This document shows, one piece after another, positions 35,244 to 43,814 of a DNA stretch of 49,572 bases. The notes beneath the pieces are model-generated. The model searched no databases. It was not told the DNA's origin and was given only the letters and a program-made list of their open reading frames with translations. The DNA lies in assembly GCA_003163855.1 (NCBI GenBank), contig PLRJ01000048.1, positions 1-49,572 of the forward strand, written 5' to 3'. The stretch is from Bryobacterales bacterium (lineage in GTDB: Bacteria; Acidobacteriota; Terriglobia; Bryobacterales; Bryobacteraceae). Made by a program: the position numbers and the translations under genes. Positions within the stretch are counted from its first letter, which is position 1, and the number at the start of each line of letters is the position of its first letter.

Positions 35244-36368
35244 ATGAAGAGCACTGGCGACGGGGAGCAAAGGTTCGGAGAGCGGCCTAACAAATATAAG
35301 GCCATTTTTCAGCACCTGCAGGAGTCTATCCTGCGCGGCAAGTATGCCGAAGGCCAACGCATACCCAGCGAAAGCCAGCTAAGCCGCACATTTGGAGCAA
35401 GCCGGCTAACGGCCGGAAGGGCACTCAAGGAACTTGAAATAGCCGGCCTGATTGAACGGCGCGCAGGCTCCGGCAGCTACGTCAAGCAACAGGGGAAAAC
35501 CCGCCGGCGCACCTTTGGACTGTTAATAGCTGAGCTGGGTCAAACGGAAATCTTCGAACCCATTTGCCAGGGGATGGCGCGGGCCAGTCGCGCTAGCCAT
35601 GACGAACTAATTTGGGGAGCAGCCACGCGCGATGTTGTGTCAACCGAGCAGCAGGCGCTGCAGCTTTGCCGCTACTATGTCGCAAACAAGGTTTCGGGTG
35701 TGTTTTTCGCCCCCTTGGAGCATTTGGCCGGCTGTGATGAGGTAAACGAGCGAATCTTGGATGACTTCTCCAGTGCGGCGATTCCGGTGGTGCTGTTGGA
35801 TCGGGACGTTTTCTCCTACCCCAAACGAAGCAAGTTCGACCTGGTGGGGATAGATAACCGCCGGGCCGGCTATCTTGTCACGGAATACCTGTTCAACCAG
35901 GGCTGCCGAAGAATTGTCTTTATGGCGCGTCCATACTCTGCTCCGACGGTGGAACAGCGGATTGTCGGCTATCGCGACGTAATGCAAAAACACGGCTTGC
36001 CGGCCTGGGTGGAGATCGGCAACCCCGAAAAGCAGGACTGGATCGGCAACTTGCTGGGCCAGTACGAACCGGACGGATTTGTCTGCGCCAACGACCGGAC
36101 AGCCGCAGAGTTGATGATCCGGTTGAAGGAACTTGGTGTGGATGTGCCGGCAAGGGTCAAGCTTACAGGCATGGACGACGCCAAGTATTCCACCCTTTTG
36201 TCAGTTCCGCTTACAACCGTCAGACAACCGTGCCATGACATTGGAGCAGCCGCAGTCTGGACCATGATTGAACGAATTGAGCACCCCGGAATGCCGGCGC
36301 GCGATATTCTGCTGGACTGCCAGTTGGTGATAAGGCAATCGTGCGGCGCTGGCCAAGCGCCACAGTAA
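35244..36368 (+). CDS. GntR-type regulator with LacI-like ligand-binding domain
   Basis: 374 residues. Residues about 17-80 are a GntR winged helix (YKAIFQHLQESILRGKYAEG, RIPSESQLSRTFGASRLTAG, LIERRAGSGSYV). From about 90 to 370 a periplasmic-binding-protein-like sensor follows (FGLLIAELGQTEIFEPICQG, PVVLLDRDVF, LVGIDNRRAGYLVTEYLF, DGFVCANDRTAAELM), as in Bacillus AraR. It would bind a sugar or sugar-like ligand and control the divergent receptor gene. The start has GGAG nine bases upstream. Ends 62 bp before the kinase gene in the same direction. Confidence 0.9.
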   Translation: MKSTGDGEQRFGERPNKYKAIFQHLQESILRGKYAEGQRIPSESQLSRTFGASRLTAGRALKELEIAGLIERRAGSGSYVKQQGKTRRRTFGLLIAELGQTEIFEPICQGMARASRASHDELIWGAATRDVVSTEQQALQLCRYYVANKVSGVFFAPLEHLAGCDEVNERILDDFSSAAIPVVLLDRDVFSYPKRSKFDLVGIDNRRAGYLVTEYLFNQGCRRIVFMARPYSAPTVEQRIVGYRDVMQKHGLPAWVEIGNPEKQDWIGNLLGQYEPDGFVCANDRTAAELMIRLKELGVDVPARVKLTGMDDAKYSTLLSVPLTTVRQPCHDIGAAAVWTMIERIEHPGMPARDILLDCQLVIRQSCGAGQAPQ

Positions 36369-36430
36369 GATTATCGTAAAACGAATATTCCTGAGAGAAG
36401 TCACGCGAAAGCTCGACTCAGGTTCTTAGG

Positions 36431-39388
36431 ATGGGTAATTCACAGGGAATCCTCCTGCTCCAGCTAATGCCCCACGGCTTCTGTATGCGGTGGGAGCCGG
36501 GCATTATTTGGCTGCATGTGGTTTCAGATGCCCTTATCGTTCTGGCCTACGCCTCTATCCCTATTCTGTTGCTCAAAGTAGTTCGGAAGCGCAAAGACAT
36601 TTCGTTTAGTTGGGTGCTGCTATCGTTCGCAGCCTTCATTCTCGCTTGCGGCGCCACCCACTTCATGTCTATCGCTGTGATTTGGCGACCGCTGTATCTC
36701 ACAGAGGGAATTATCAAGCTGATCACCGCGATTGCGTCGGTGATGACCGCCATTTGCCTTAGAAAACTGCTGCCAGCCTTGTTTGCCATTCCCAGCTCGG
36801 AACAACTTCAATCGGCCAACGAAGCGCTCTCAAATTCTAATCGGGAATTACACAAACGCAGCGACGAACTGAGGGCAAGCTATGAAGCGCTGGAGGTGAG
36901 CAATGCGGAATTTCGCCAGCTTGCCGACAGTATGCCGCAAATTGTCTGGACGGCGAGCGCAGACGGCACACTGGATTATTTCAACCAGCAATGGTACGAC
37001 TTCAGCGGATTTGACCGCGCCATACCGGCCGACCAAAGCTGGGCCGCGCTGGTGCACCCCGAGGATCTGGAGAGGCGCTGCCAGGGGTGGTATTCAGCTG
37101 TGCGCTTAGGCGAGCCCTTTCGAGAGGAGTACCGGTTGTTCGACAAAGCATCGGGCTCCTATCGATGGCATTTAGGCCGCGCGCGGCCGGTCAAAGATGA
37201 GGCAGGCCAGATCGTGAAATGGTATGGCGCGTCCACCGATATCGACGACTACAAACGGGTCGAAGCCGATGTGCTGCAGCTGAACATGCAACTCGAACTT
37301 CGAGTGCAGGAGCGGACGAAGGAATTGACGTGGGCGAACGCAGAACTTCGCCGCACTCAAACCTGGTTGCAGGCGATGCTTCATTCCGCCACTGACGTGT
37401 CCATAATGGCGCTGGACAATGAAGGCGTCATCACGTTCTTTAACTCCGGCACGGAAAGGCTGCTGGGCTACCGGGCAGAAGAGATTGTGGGCAAATGCAC
37501 TCCTTACATGCTTTACCCGCCAGACCAATGCCGTTTGCGCGCGGACCAACTGTCGGCTGAACTGGGGCGGCCGATAGGGGTGGACCAGATCTTCCTTGCC
37601 GATAACCAGCCAAGCGAATCCTTCGTCGCGGAGTCGGTTTACCTGCATCGGGATGGCACCCCGATTGATGTAAGTCTGGCTATTTCGCCCATGATCGACA
37701 GCGACGGCAAGAGGCTGGGCAAGTTAGCTGTCGCGGTAGACATGCGGCCGCGCAAAGCGCTGGAACAGCAGTTGAGGCAAAATAACCTCATTCTGCAGGA
37801 GCAGACGAGGCAGGCGGAAGAGGCGAACCGGGCTAAGAGCCACTTTCTGTCCACCATGAGTCATGAAATTCGCACCCCGCTGAACGCCATTATGGGAATG
37901 GTTGAGTTGCTCCAGGAGGGGCAACTAAGCGGCGAACAGCGGCGTTATGTCGAGGTGTTCAGGCGGTCGTGCGGCAACCTTCTTTCGCTGGTGAATAACT
38001 TTCTTGATCTGTCAAAGATTGAGTCCGGCCGTTTTGAGCTGGAGGAGATTGACTTCGATCTGAGCGATCTGTTGGAGACGACTTTAGATTTAGTCCGCCC
38101 CAAGATTCTGGAAAAGAAACTCGTTCTCGAATCTGACATCAGTGCCGAGATGGCCAACTGGTTTGTGGGCGATCCGGTGAGATTACAGCAGATACTTGGA
38201 AATCTGTTGAGCAATGCCGTTAAGTTCACAACGGCGGGCAGCATCAGGCTGACGGTACGGCCTGGCGAAGTGGACCACAACCGGCTCCATTTTGATGTGA
38301 CCGACACAGGCATCGGCATACCGCAGGACAAGCTGGAAAAAATCTTTGAGGACTTCACCCAGGCGGAGACCTCAACCAGCCGTCGATTTGGGGGAACAGG
38401 GCTCGGCCTGGGCATTTGCAAAAGGCTGGTCAGTCAAATGGGAGGGGAACTGCAGGTGCGCAGCAGGTTAGGCGAAGGCAGTTCCTTTTTCTTTGATGTG
38501 GCGTTAGCCAGGAGTCATAAAAAGGAGAAGCGATCGGGAAAAGAAGGTGCGCCTCACCTGGCCGGTGCACGCGCACTGGTTGTCGACGACAACAAAACGA
38601 ATCGCATGATCCTGGTGGAGGCGCTTCGGGCTTGGGGCATGCAAACAGCGGAGTGTGAAGATGCAGCTTTAGCTCTGGCTGCGATAGCGAGCAGCGACGG
38701 AGGCAGGGAGGCTTTCGACATCGTAATTGTTGACCGTTTGCTGGGCCATGGCGACGGCGGCCTGGATCTGATCGCAAAGATCAGAGCAGCAGGCCGCAGT
38801 GTGCCTGTTCTTATGATTACTTCGGATAGCATTCCTGGTGATCAGACGAGAGTTCTCGCTTTGAGAACGACCGAGTACGCCGTGAAACCTGTCGGGCGTC
38901 CGGAACTTCATCGGTTGGTATGCAAGCTGCTCAGCGTAGCTGAGACCGGCCGTTCCCTTCAGACCGCCCCCGTTGAACTTACGCCAAGGCAGCGGGACAA
39001 GCAAAATCTGCACATTCTTATCGTGGATGATTCTGAAGATAACAACTTTCTGCTAAACGAATATTTGAGAACTGGTCCGTACGAATTGACCTTTGCCGAG
39101 AACGGCAAGATAGCCGTAGAGCAGGCGGCGAATCAGACGTTCGACCTCATTCTGATGGATGAACAGATGCCGGTGATGGGCGGCCTAGAGGCGGCTAAAC
39201 TGATTCGTGCGCAAGAGCATGCACGCGGCCGGCCGAGGGTTCCAATGATCGCGCTTACCGCGAACACTAGTGAGGAAAGCGTTCACATGAGCCGGGAGGC
39301 AGGCCTGGACCGACACGTTACAAAGCCGGTCACCAGGAAAGAGCTGCTGGCAGCTATCGACAGTTTAGTTCCGGTTCACGCCGGTTAG
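36431..39388 (+). CDS. Hybrid histidine kinase with ETR1-like ethylene/copper-binding membrane domain
   Basis: 985 residues. Three membrane helices fill about 25-110 and match the ethylene-binding domain of plant ETR1: VVSDALIVLAYASIP and FAAFILACGATHFM. Asp33, Tyr40, Ile70, Cys73 and His77 stand exactly eight positions after ETR1 Asp25, Tyr32, Ile62, Cys65 and His69; Cys and His are the Cu(I) ligands. Next: PAS (about 160-275), PAS (310-440), HisKA with His478 in [13 protein letters not shown], HATPase_c (DTGIGI, GGTGLGLGI), receiver 1 (about 712-835, Asp768, Lys819) and receiver 2 (about 860-980, Asp910, Lys965). A convergent stand-alone response regulator shares its last 4 bp. Ethylene binding is inference from residues. 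Confidence 0.93.
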   Translation: MGNSQGILLLQLMPHGFCMRWEPGIIWLHVVSDALIVLAYASIPILLLKVVRKRKDISFSWVLLSFAAFILACGATHFMSIAVIWRPLYLTEGIIKLITAIASVMTAICLRKLLPALFAIPSSEQLQSANEALSNSNRELHKRSDELRASYEALEVSNAEFRQLADSMPQIVWTASADGTLDYFNQQWYDFSGFDRAIPADQSWAALVHPEDLERRCQGWYSAVRLGEPFREEYRLFDKASGSYRWHLGRARPVKDEAGQIVKWYGASTDIDDYKRVEADVLQLNMQLELRVQERTKELTWANAELRRTQTWLQAMLHSATDVSIMALDNEGVITFFNSGTERLLGYRAEEIVGKCTPYMLYPPDQCRLRADQLSAELGRPIGVDQIFLADNQPSESFVAESVYLHRDGTPIDVSLAISPMIDSDGKRLGKLAVAVDMRPRKALEQQLRQNNLILQEQTRQAEEANRAKSHFLSTMSHEIRTPLNAIMGMVELLQEGQLSGEQRRYVEVFRRSCGNLLSLVNNFLDLSKIESGRFELEEIDFDLSDLLETTLDLVRPKILEKKLVLESDISAEMANWFVGDPVRLQQILGNLLSNAVKFTTAGSIRLTVRPGEVDHNRLHFDVTDTGIGIPQDKLEKIFEDFTQAETSTSRRFGGTGLGLGICKRLVSQMGGELQVRSRLGEGSSFFFDVALARSHKKEKRSGKEGAPHLAGARALVVDDNKTNRMILVEALRAWGMQTAECEDAALALAAIASSDGGREAFDIVIVDRLLGHGDGGLDLIAKIRAAGRSVPVLMITSDSIPGDQTRVLALRTTEYAVKPVGRPELHRLVCKLLSVAETGRSLQTAPVELTPRQRDKQNLHILIVDDSEDNNFLLNEYLRTGPYELTFAENGKIAVEQAANQTFDLILMDEQMPVMGGLEAAKLIRAQEHARGRPRVPMIALTANTSEESVHMSREAGLDRHVTKPVTRKELLAAIDSLVPVHAG

Positions 39389-39915
39389 GCCTTTGACCGC
39401 CAGTGAAATCGCTTGCTTATCTGATGGCTCATGTTCTTAGGGTGTTGGCGGCGGTTTTTTCGGAGTGCTTCGTCCAGCACCGTGATAAGTAGCGATCCGG
39501 AGACCTGATCTTTCACCAGGTAATCCTCGACGCCGCCCGAAAACACCGAAAGTTCAGTCTCTTCGCGGGTATCACCGGTAAGCACCACCACCGGGACGTT
39601 GGGCGCGGCTTCACGCACCTTGGCATAACTCGAAGCGCCAGAGCATTCCGGCAGCCCAAGGTCGAGCAGGATAACGTCGGTACCTCCCTTGGCAATCCGG
39701 GCTAGACCATCTTGCAGGCAGCTCACCCATTCGAGCCTGAATCTGCCATCGCCGTGCTCGTTCAAGGCGTAGCGAACCAATAACATCGCGTCTTCGCTGT
39801 CCTCGATCAACAAAACGTTTTCTTCGTGCTTCGTTTCGTGCAACATCTTCGGAGATGCGCGCTGCACTGTTTCTTTGACTTGGCCATCTCCCGTCTCAAG
39901 AACAATCTTTGTCAT
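39385..39915 (-). CDS. Stand-alone response regulator (receiver domain only)
   Basis: 176 residues from the ATG at 39915, which has GGGAGAG upstream; a frame from 39951 adds 12 residues without support. A ~30-residue N-terminal extension precedes one receiver domain: acidic pair Glu38-Asp39 in NVLLIEDSEDAM, phospho-acceptor Asp85 in VILLDLGLPE, Thr113 in VVLTGD and Lys135 in YLVKDQ. No output domain follows; the tail is basic. The VLTGD and YLVKDQ forms belong to the Rcp1/phytochrome-linked type of single-domain regulators. Its stop overlaps the kinase stop, so the two genes are convergent and probably partners in signalling. Confidence 0.9.
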   Translation of the reverse strand: MTKIVLETGDGQVKETVQRASPKMLHETKHEENVLLIEDSEDAMLLVRYALNEHGDGRFRLEWVSCLQDGLARIAKGGTDVILLDLGLPECSGASSYAKVREAAPNVPVVVLTGDTREETELSVFSGGVEDYLVKDQVSGSLLITVLDEALRKNRRQHPKNMSHQISKRFHWRSKA

Positions 39916-40018
39916 GTGGCTCTCCCTCGAGTGCGAATATCCGTAGAACACGCACCGATACTCTTATCGGACGGTCGGGTGAGGACTTTAGAATTTTTGG
40001 AAATACCACCTCGTGCAT

Positions 40019-40645
40019 TTACTTAGGACGGTCCATTTCAAACATGATGCCAGGGGTGATCTCGGCGTAGCTACTGGATCCGCCCGCACGCAGAATCGGG
40101 TGGGCGGCAGCAGTGTCGTAGATGCCCTCCTTTAAAAGACTTGAATCGATGTGAACCGCTACCACTTCACCCAGGACGAGCCAGCTTTGAAGGCTGCCTC
40201 CCGACGCAGTCTTTAGCTGCACAATGTCGGAAAGCTTACATTCCATAGCCACACGGCTCTCTCCCACCCGCGGCGGCTTCACCTTAACGCTGGCAACGGG
40301 CGTCAACTGGCCCAAGCCGAATTCATCTACCTCTGGCGGTACCGTCGCCGCCGTGCTGTTCATGGCTTCAGCCAACGCGCGAGTTGCCAGATTCCACACG
40401 AACTCGCCCGTCTGCTGCACGTTACGTACGCTGTCCTTGTAGCCTACCGAGCAGAAGCCGAGAATGGGAGGCGTGTAATTAAATGCGTTAAAGAAGCTAT
40501 ACGGCGCAAGGTTACGAGTGCCGTTCTTATCTACCGATGCAATCCATCCGATGGGCCTGGGACCGATGATGGCGTTGAACGGGTCGTGTTTCAATCCATG
40601 CCCTTGGTTAGGGTAATAAGTGTAAATGCCGGCAACAGGGATCAT
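40019..40645 (-). CDS. Flavin reductase family protein (FMN-binding split barrel)
   Basis: 208 residues. The fold's signatures are DPFNAIIGPRPIGWIASVD, GTRNLAPYSFFNAFNYTPPI and a later EFVWNLAT. Members reduce or bind FMN; some supply reduced flavin to monooxygenases, others have unknown partners. It is the last gene of a tight operon (15-bp gap) behind the SDR and SnoaL-like genes. A FAD monooxygenase lies about 6 kb away, but is of a type that reduces its own flavin, so no link is claimed. Confidence 0.88.
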   Translation of the reverse strand: MIPVAGIYTYYPNQGHGLKHDPFNAIIGPRPIGWIASVDKNGTRNLAPYSFFNAFNYTPPILGFCSVGYKDSVRNVQQTGEFVWNLATRALAEAMNSTAATVPPEVDEFGLGQLTPVASVKVKPPRVGESRVAMECKLSDIVQLKTASGGSLQSWLVLGEVVAVHIDSSLLKEGIYDTAAAHPILRAGGSSSYAEITPGIMFEMDRPK

Positions 40646-40660
40646 CTCCCTGAATCATAG

Positions 40661-41449
40661 CTACCGCTTGCGCAGACGCAGCGATTCCCAGCTTCCATCG
40701 GAGGACCAGCCTCCATCGACCGCGATGGCCTGCCCGTTAATAAAACCGCTCTCTTCGGGATCGGCGAGAAAGGCAATGGCTTTGGCGATGTCATCGGGAG
40801 TAGCGAAGCGGGCCATCGGGATGCGGCTGGTGATATCGGCATCCGTGTAGCTTCCGCCAGCCTGATCGGCGACATCCATCTCCGTCTTCACCCAGCCAGG
40901 GCAAACAGCGTTGACCCGCACGCCGCGGCCGCCCCACTCGGCTGCAAGCGTGCGCGTGAGTCCAATTAAGCCATGCTTGGACGCGTTGTAGGCGGCACGA
41001 TCGGATATGCCCAGTAAGCCGGCGACAGAGGCCACATTCACGATGGAGCCAGCGCCCGCCTGCAGCATTTTTTCGCCAAACGCCCTGGCCAGCAGGAAGG
41101 GCGCCACCAAGTTGACTTCCATCACGCGCCGGTAGTCGGAGGCGGTGGTTTGTTCAGCCGGCGAGATGAGGCTGATGCCGGCATTGTTTACCAGCACATC
41201 CGCTTGGCCAAAGCTATCGAACACCTGCCGCGCGAAACGGCTGACGGTAGCTTCATCGGCAATATCGCCCGCATAGCCGGTGGCGTGCGCACCGCGGGAG
41301 GTAATGGCGTTCAAAGTTTCAGTGGCAGCATGCAAATCAATGATGGCGACGCGATAGCCACGCTCGGAGAGGACTTCGGCTGTGCGGCGGCCAATGCCTT
41401 GCGCTCCTCCAGTAACTACCGCGGTTCGTCCATGCTTCGCCGCCATCAT
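40661..41449 (-). CDS. Short-chain dehydrogenase/reductase
   Basis: 262 residues of the classical SDR type: cofactor-binding TGGAQGIGRRTAE (about 12-24), NNAGIS (about 88-93), catalytic Ser in VNVASVAGLLG, Tyr and Lys in YNASKHG (about 156-162), then PGWVKTEM. Reduces or oxidises an alcohol or ketone with NAD(P)(H); an Asp after the second strand (AIIDLH) favours NAD(H). Middle gene of an operon with a SnoaL-like gene (15 bp upstream) and a flavin reductase gene (15 bp downstream). Confidence 0.92.
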   Translation of the reverse strand: MMAAKHGRTAVVTGGAQGIGRRTAEVLSERGYRVAIIDLHAATETLNAITSRGAHATGYAGDIADEATVSRFARQVFDSFGQADVLVNNAGISLISPAEQTTASDYRRVMEVNLVAPFLLARAFGEKMLQAGAGSIVNVASVAGLLGISDRAAYNASKHGLIGLTRTLAAEWGGRGVRVNAVCPGWVKTEMDVADQAGGSYTDADITSRIPMARFATPDDIAKAIAFLADPEESGFINGQAIAVDGGWSSDGSWESLRLRKR

Positions 41450-41464
41450 GCTTCCACAGCGAAA

Positions 41465-41845
41465 CTAGCCCATCTTGTAGAAGAACTGCTCGTGGGTGAC
41501 TTTTCCATCCTTGACAGTGTACAGGCCGGCCTCTTCCATCTTGAAACGCTTGCCGGCCATGGGGCCGCCTTTGCCAGTCACGTCGTAATGGAAGAAAACG
41601 ATGAAGCGGTCTCCATGCGGGAACGGACCGGCGATTTCAGCGCTGTGGACTTCGTGATTCTCTTCCCACCAGGTCGATTTCGCTTTGACGGCTTCAATGC
41701 CTTCCATACGGGCGGGCATACCGGGCCCCCCGGATACTTCTTCACTGACGATATGGTGGCTGTAAAGGGTATTAATCGCCTCCATATTCTTACCTTCTTT
41801 GCATAGTTCGACGAGTTTGTTGGCAACTGTTAGCGTGTCGCTCAT
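41465..41845 (-). CDS. SnoaL-like (NTF2-fold) protein
   Basis: 126 residues from the ATG at 41845, which has AAGGAG seven bases upstream; a longer frame to 41977 lacks support. It opens with LTVANKLVELCKEGKNMEAI, then MEGIEAVKAKSTWW and FIVFFHYDVTG and KMEEAGLYTVKDGKV, the cone-shaped NTF2/SnoaL pattern used by polyketide cyclases and many small isomerases or binding proteins. First gene of the SDR/flavin-reductase operon. Confidence 0.85.
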   Translation of the reverse strand: MSDTLTVANKLVELCKEGKNMEAINTLYSHHIVSEEVSGGPGMPARMEGIEAVKAKSTWWEENHEVHSAEIAGPFPHGDRFIVFFHYDVTGKGGPMAGKRFKMEEAGLYTVKDGKVTHEQFFYKMG

Positions 41846-41988
41846 GCGGTCTCCTTGGTGGCGCTTGCTCGGCAAACGCCACGACATGTTTGTACCAGAC
41901 GTGGCTGACGGATGCAAGTCATTCGGGTGTAACAAACGCGCTGCAAGTAAAGTTGAGGCACAATTGTAACTTGACATCCAAGCCGCAA

Positions 41989-42720
41989 ATGTTTGACGCG
42001 GTTACCGCCTATAACGGCATCGCTTCTGGATTTAACCGGCTTTCGGAGGCACGCCACCCCTACCTCGAACAGGTAGAGAACTGCATCATCCGGGAAGCTC
42101 CGAAAAGCGCTCCTTCCATGTTGGATGTCGGATCAGGTGACGGCCGCCGAGCGACAAGAATCGCTGAGGCTTGCGGCGTCCAGCGCCTGGTTCTACTGGA
42201 GCCCAGCGCAGCCATGCGCGGGCTGGCTGCGACTGGAGCCGAAACTTGGGAGATGCGCGCAGAAGAGCTAGGGGGAGTGCACGATCAGTTCGACGTTGTC
42301 ACGTGCTTGTGGAATGTGTTAGGCCATGTCGATTCAGGCGCGCGTCGCGCCGAGGTAGTAGGACACTTTTCGCGTCTGCTCCGCCCGGGTGGCATGTTGT
42401 TTATGGATGTAAATCACAGATATAACGCCTCCGAATACGGAATGCCGTTCACGCTGCTGCGTTTGCTGAAGGACACGCTGCAACCCGATGAGCGAAATGG
42501 GGATGTAACTGCCAGCTGGTGCATCGACGGAGTGACTTGGGCCACCAATGGCCATGTATTTACTGACAAAGAAATTCGGAGCCTCGTTCAGGGTGCTGGT
42601 CTCAAGATTCGGCAGAGGTTCGTCATCGATTACTCAACCGGACTTATGCGGCAGCGCTCCTACGAGGGGAATCTGCTTTACTGCGTCGTCAAAGAAGACA
42701 TAACGTCTCTCAGGCTGTGA
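41989..42720 (+). CDS. Class I SAM-dependent methyltransferase
   Basis: 243 residues from ATG 41989; the frame is open to 41890 but those residues (basic and without pattern) would cover the divergent gene's promoter. A TTG at 41971 is another choice. Motif I MLDVGSGDGRR, acidic end of strand 2 in LVLLEPSAAM, motif post-I FDVVTCLWNVLGHV and LLRPGGMLFMDVNHR define the fold. Substrate unknown. Its last 43 bp overlap the convergent aminotransferase gene. Confidence 0.86.
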   Translation: MFDAVTAYNGIASGFNRLSEARHPYLEQVENCIIREAPKSAPSMLDVGSGDGRRATRIAEACGVQRLVLLEPSAAMRGLAATGAETWEMRAEELGGVHDQFDVVTCLWNVLGHVDSGARRAEVVGHFSRLLRPGGMLFMDVNHRYNASEYGMPFTLLRLLKDTLQPDERNGDVTASWCIDGVTWATNGHVFTDKEIRSLVQGAGLKIRQRFVIDYSTGLMRQRSYEGNLLYCVVKEDITSLRL

Positions 42721-43814
42721 CAGACCTCGAGAATCTGCTGCGATTGGAGTTGATTAAAGAACGGCAGAGCTAGTGTCCTGCTGGAGACGTCGGTCGTTAC
42801 GGGCAGATCGCAGCTTGCATACCGGGCGTATGGTCGCATCCTATGCACAGGTGAGAAATAGGCACGGCACTGAATTCCCAATGCGGCCATCTTCTGGATC
42901 AGCATATCGCGCAAGCTACCGGTAAAGCTGACGGGAAGTCTGGGAACGAAGCAAAACCACGAAATACGCCCGTTTGATGCGTGTAGAGGCGGTATTTCGA
43001 CCTCCGGGCAAAGAACCTTCAGACACTCGGCGTACTCCCTTGCAAGATCTGCACGGCGCGCCAGAATGGATTCGATGCGCGACAATTGAGCTATTCCCAG
43101 CGCGCAACTCATCTCAGGAAGCCGGTGGTTATAACCGGTCAACGAGTGTTCGTTCCAGTTGTCCTGGTCTGATCGGCCCTGATTCCCCAGGGCTCTGACA
43201 GTAGAGGCTAAAGCGGCGTCTTGCGTAACCAGCAATCCGCCTTCGCCCGTGGTGATGGGCTTGTTCGGATAGAACGAGAACACGCCGAACTTTCCAAGTA
43301 CACCCACCTTCCGGTCGCCATACTCGCCCCCAAGCGCCTCGCACGCGTCTTCGACGAGATCGAGATGGTGCTCGTCCGCAATCTGCCGCAGCTCGCCCAG
43401 ATCCGCCGGATAGCCAAAGGTGTGGACCACCATAATGGCGCGAGTACGCGGGGTGATGGCCCGCCTTACGGCTTCGGGATCAAGATTCAACGTCAGTGGA
43501 CGGATGTCTACAAAAACCGGAGTGGCACGTACGTAACGAATTGCATTGGCGGCGGCAATGAACGTAAATGAGGGGACAATCACCTCGTCGCCTTCTCCGA
43601 TGCCGAGGGCCTGAAGGCCGAGGCACAGGCCGGACGTACCAGAACTAAGCGCAACAGCATGTTCTGCTTGCACATACTCCGCGATAGCGCTTTCAAATTC
43701 TTCAAGCTTCGGTCCGAGACTGAGCCGCGCAGAACGCAGCACTTGCACCACGGCGGTCACTTCGGCGTCGGTTATGTCGGGCTGCGAGAGCGGAATTCTA
43801 ATAGGCGAACTCAC
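42678..43814 (-). CDS. DegT/DnrJ/EryC1/StrS sugar aminotransferase (LegC/PglE-like)
   Basis: 378 residues. PLP lysine Lys185 in FSFYPNKPITTGEGG, the SGTSGLCLGLQAL phosphate-binding region (about 58-70), DEVIVPSFTFIAAANAI and VEDACEALGG with the PLP-contacting Asp. It would aminate a 4-keto sugar nucleotide, here most likely the product of the 4,6-dehydratase two genes upstream. The start overlaps the end of the 2-epimerase gene by 17 bp. Third gene of the sugar set. Confidence 0.88.
   Translation of the reverse strand: MSSPIRIPLSQPDITDAEVTAVVQVLRSARLSLGPKLEEFESAIAEYVQAEHAVALSSGTSGLCLGLQALGIGEGDEVIVPSFTFIAAANAIRYVRATPVFVDIRPLTLNLDPEAVRRAITPRTRAIMVVHTFGYPADLGELRQIADEHHLDLVEDACEALGGEYGDRKVGVLGKFGVFSFYPNKPITTGEGGLLVTQDAALASTVRALGNQGRSDQDNWNEHSLTGYNHRLPEMSCALGIAQLSRIESILARRADLAREYAECLKVLCPEVEIPPLHASNGRISWFCFVPRLPVSFTGSLRDMLIQKMAALGIQCRAYFSPVHRMRPYARYASCDLPVTTDVSSRTLALPFFNQLQSQQILEVCHSLRDVMSSLTTQ

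Noticed and set aside
41950..41972. Weak inverted repeat AAGTT/AACTT around ACAATTGT before the methyltransferase gene
   Set aside because: Arms are 5 bp in an AT-rich spot and no matching promoter boxes were found; too weak to call an operator.
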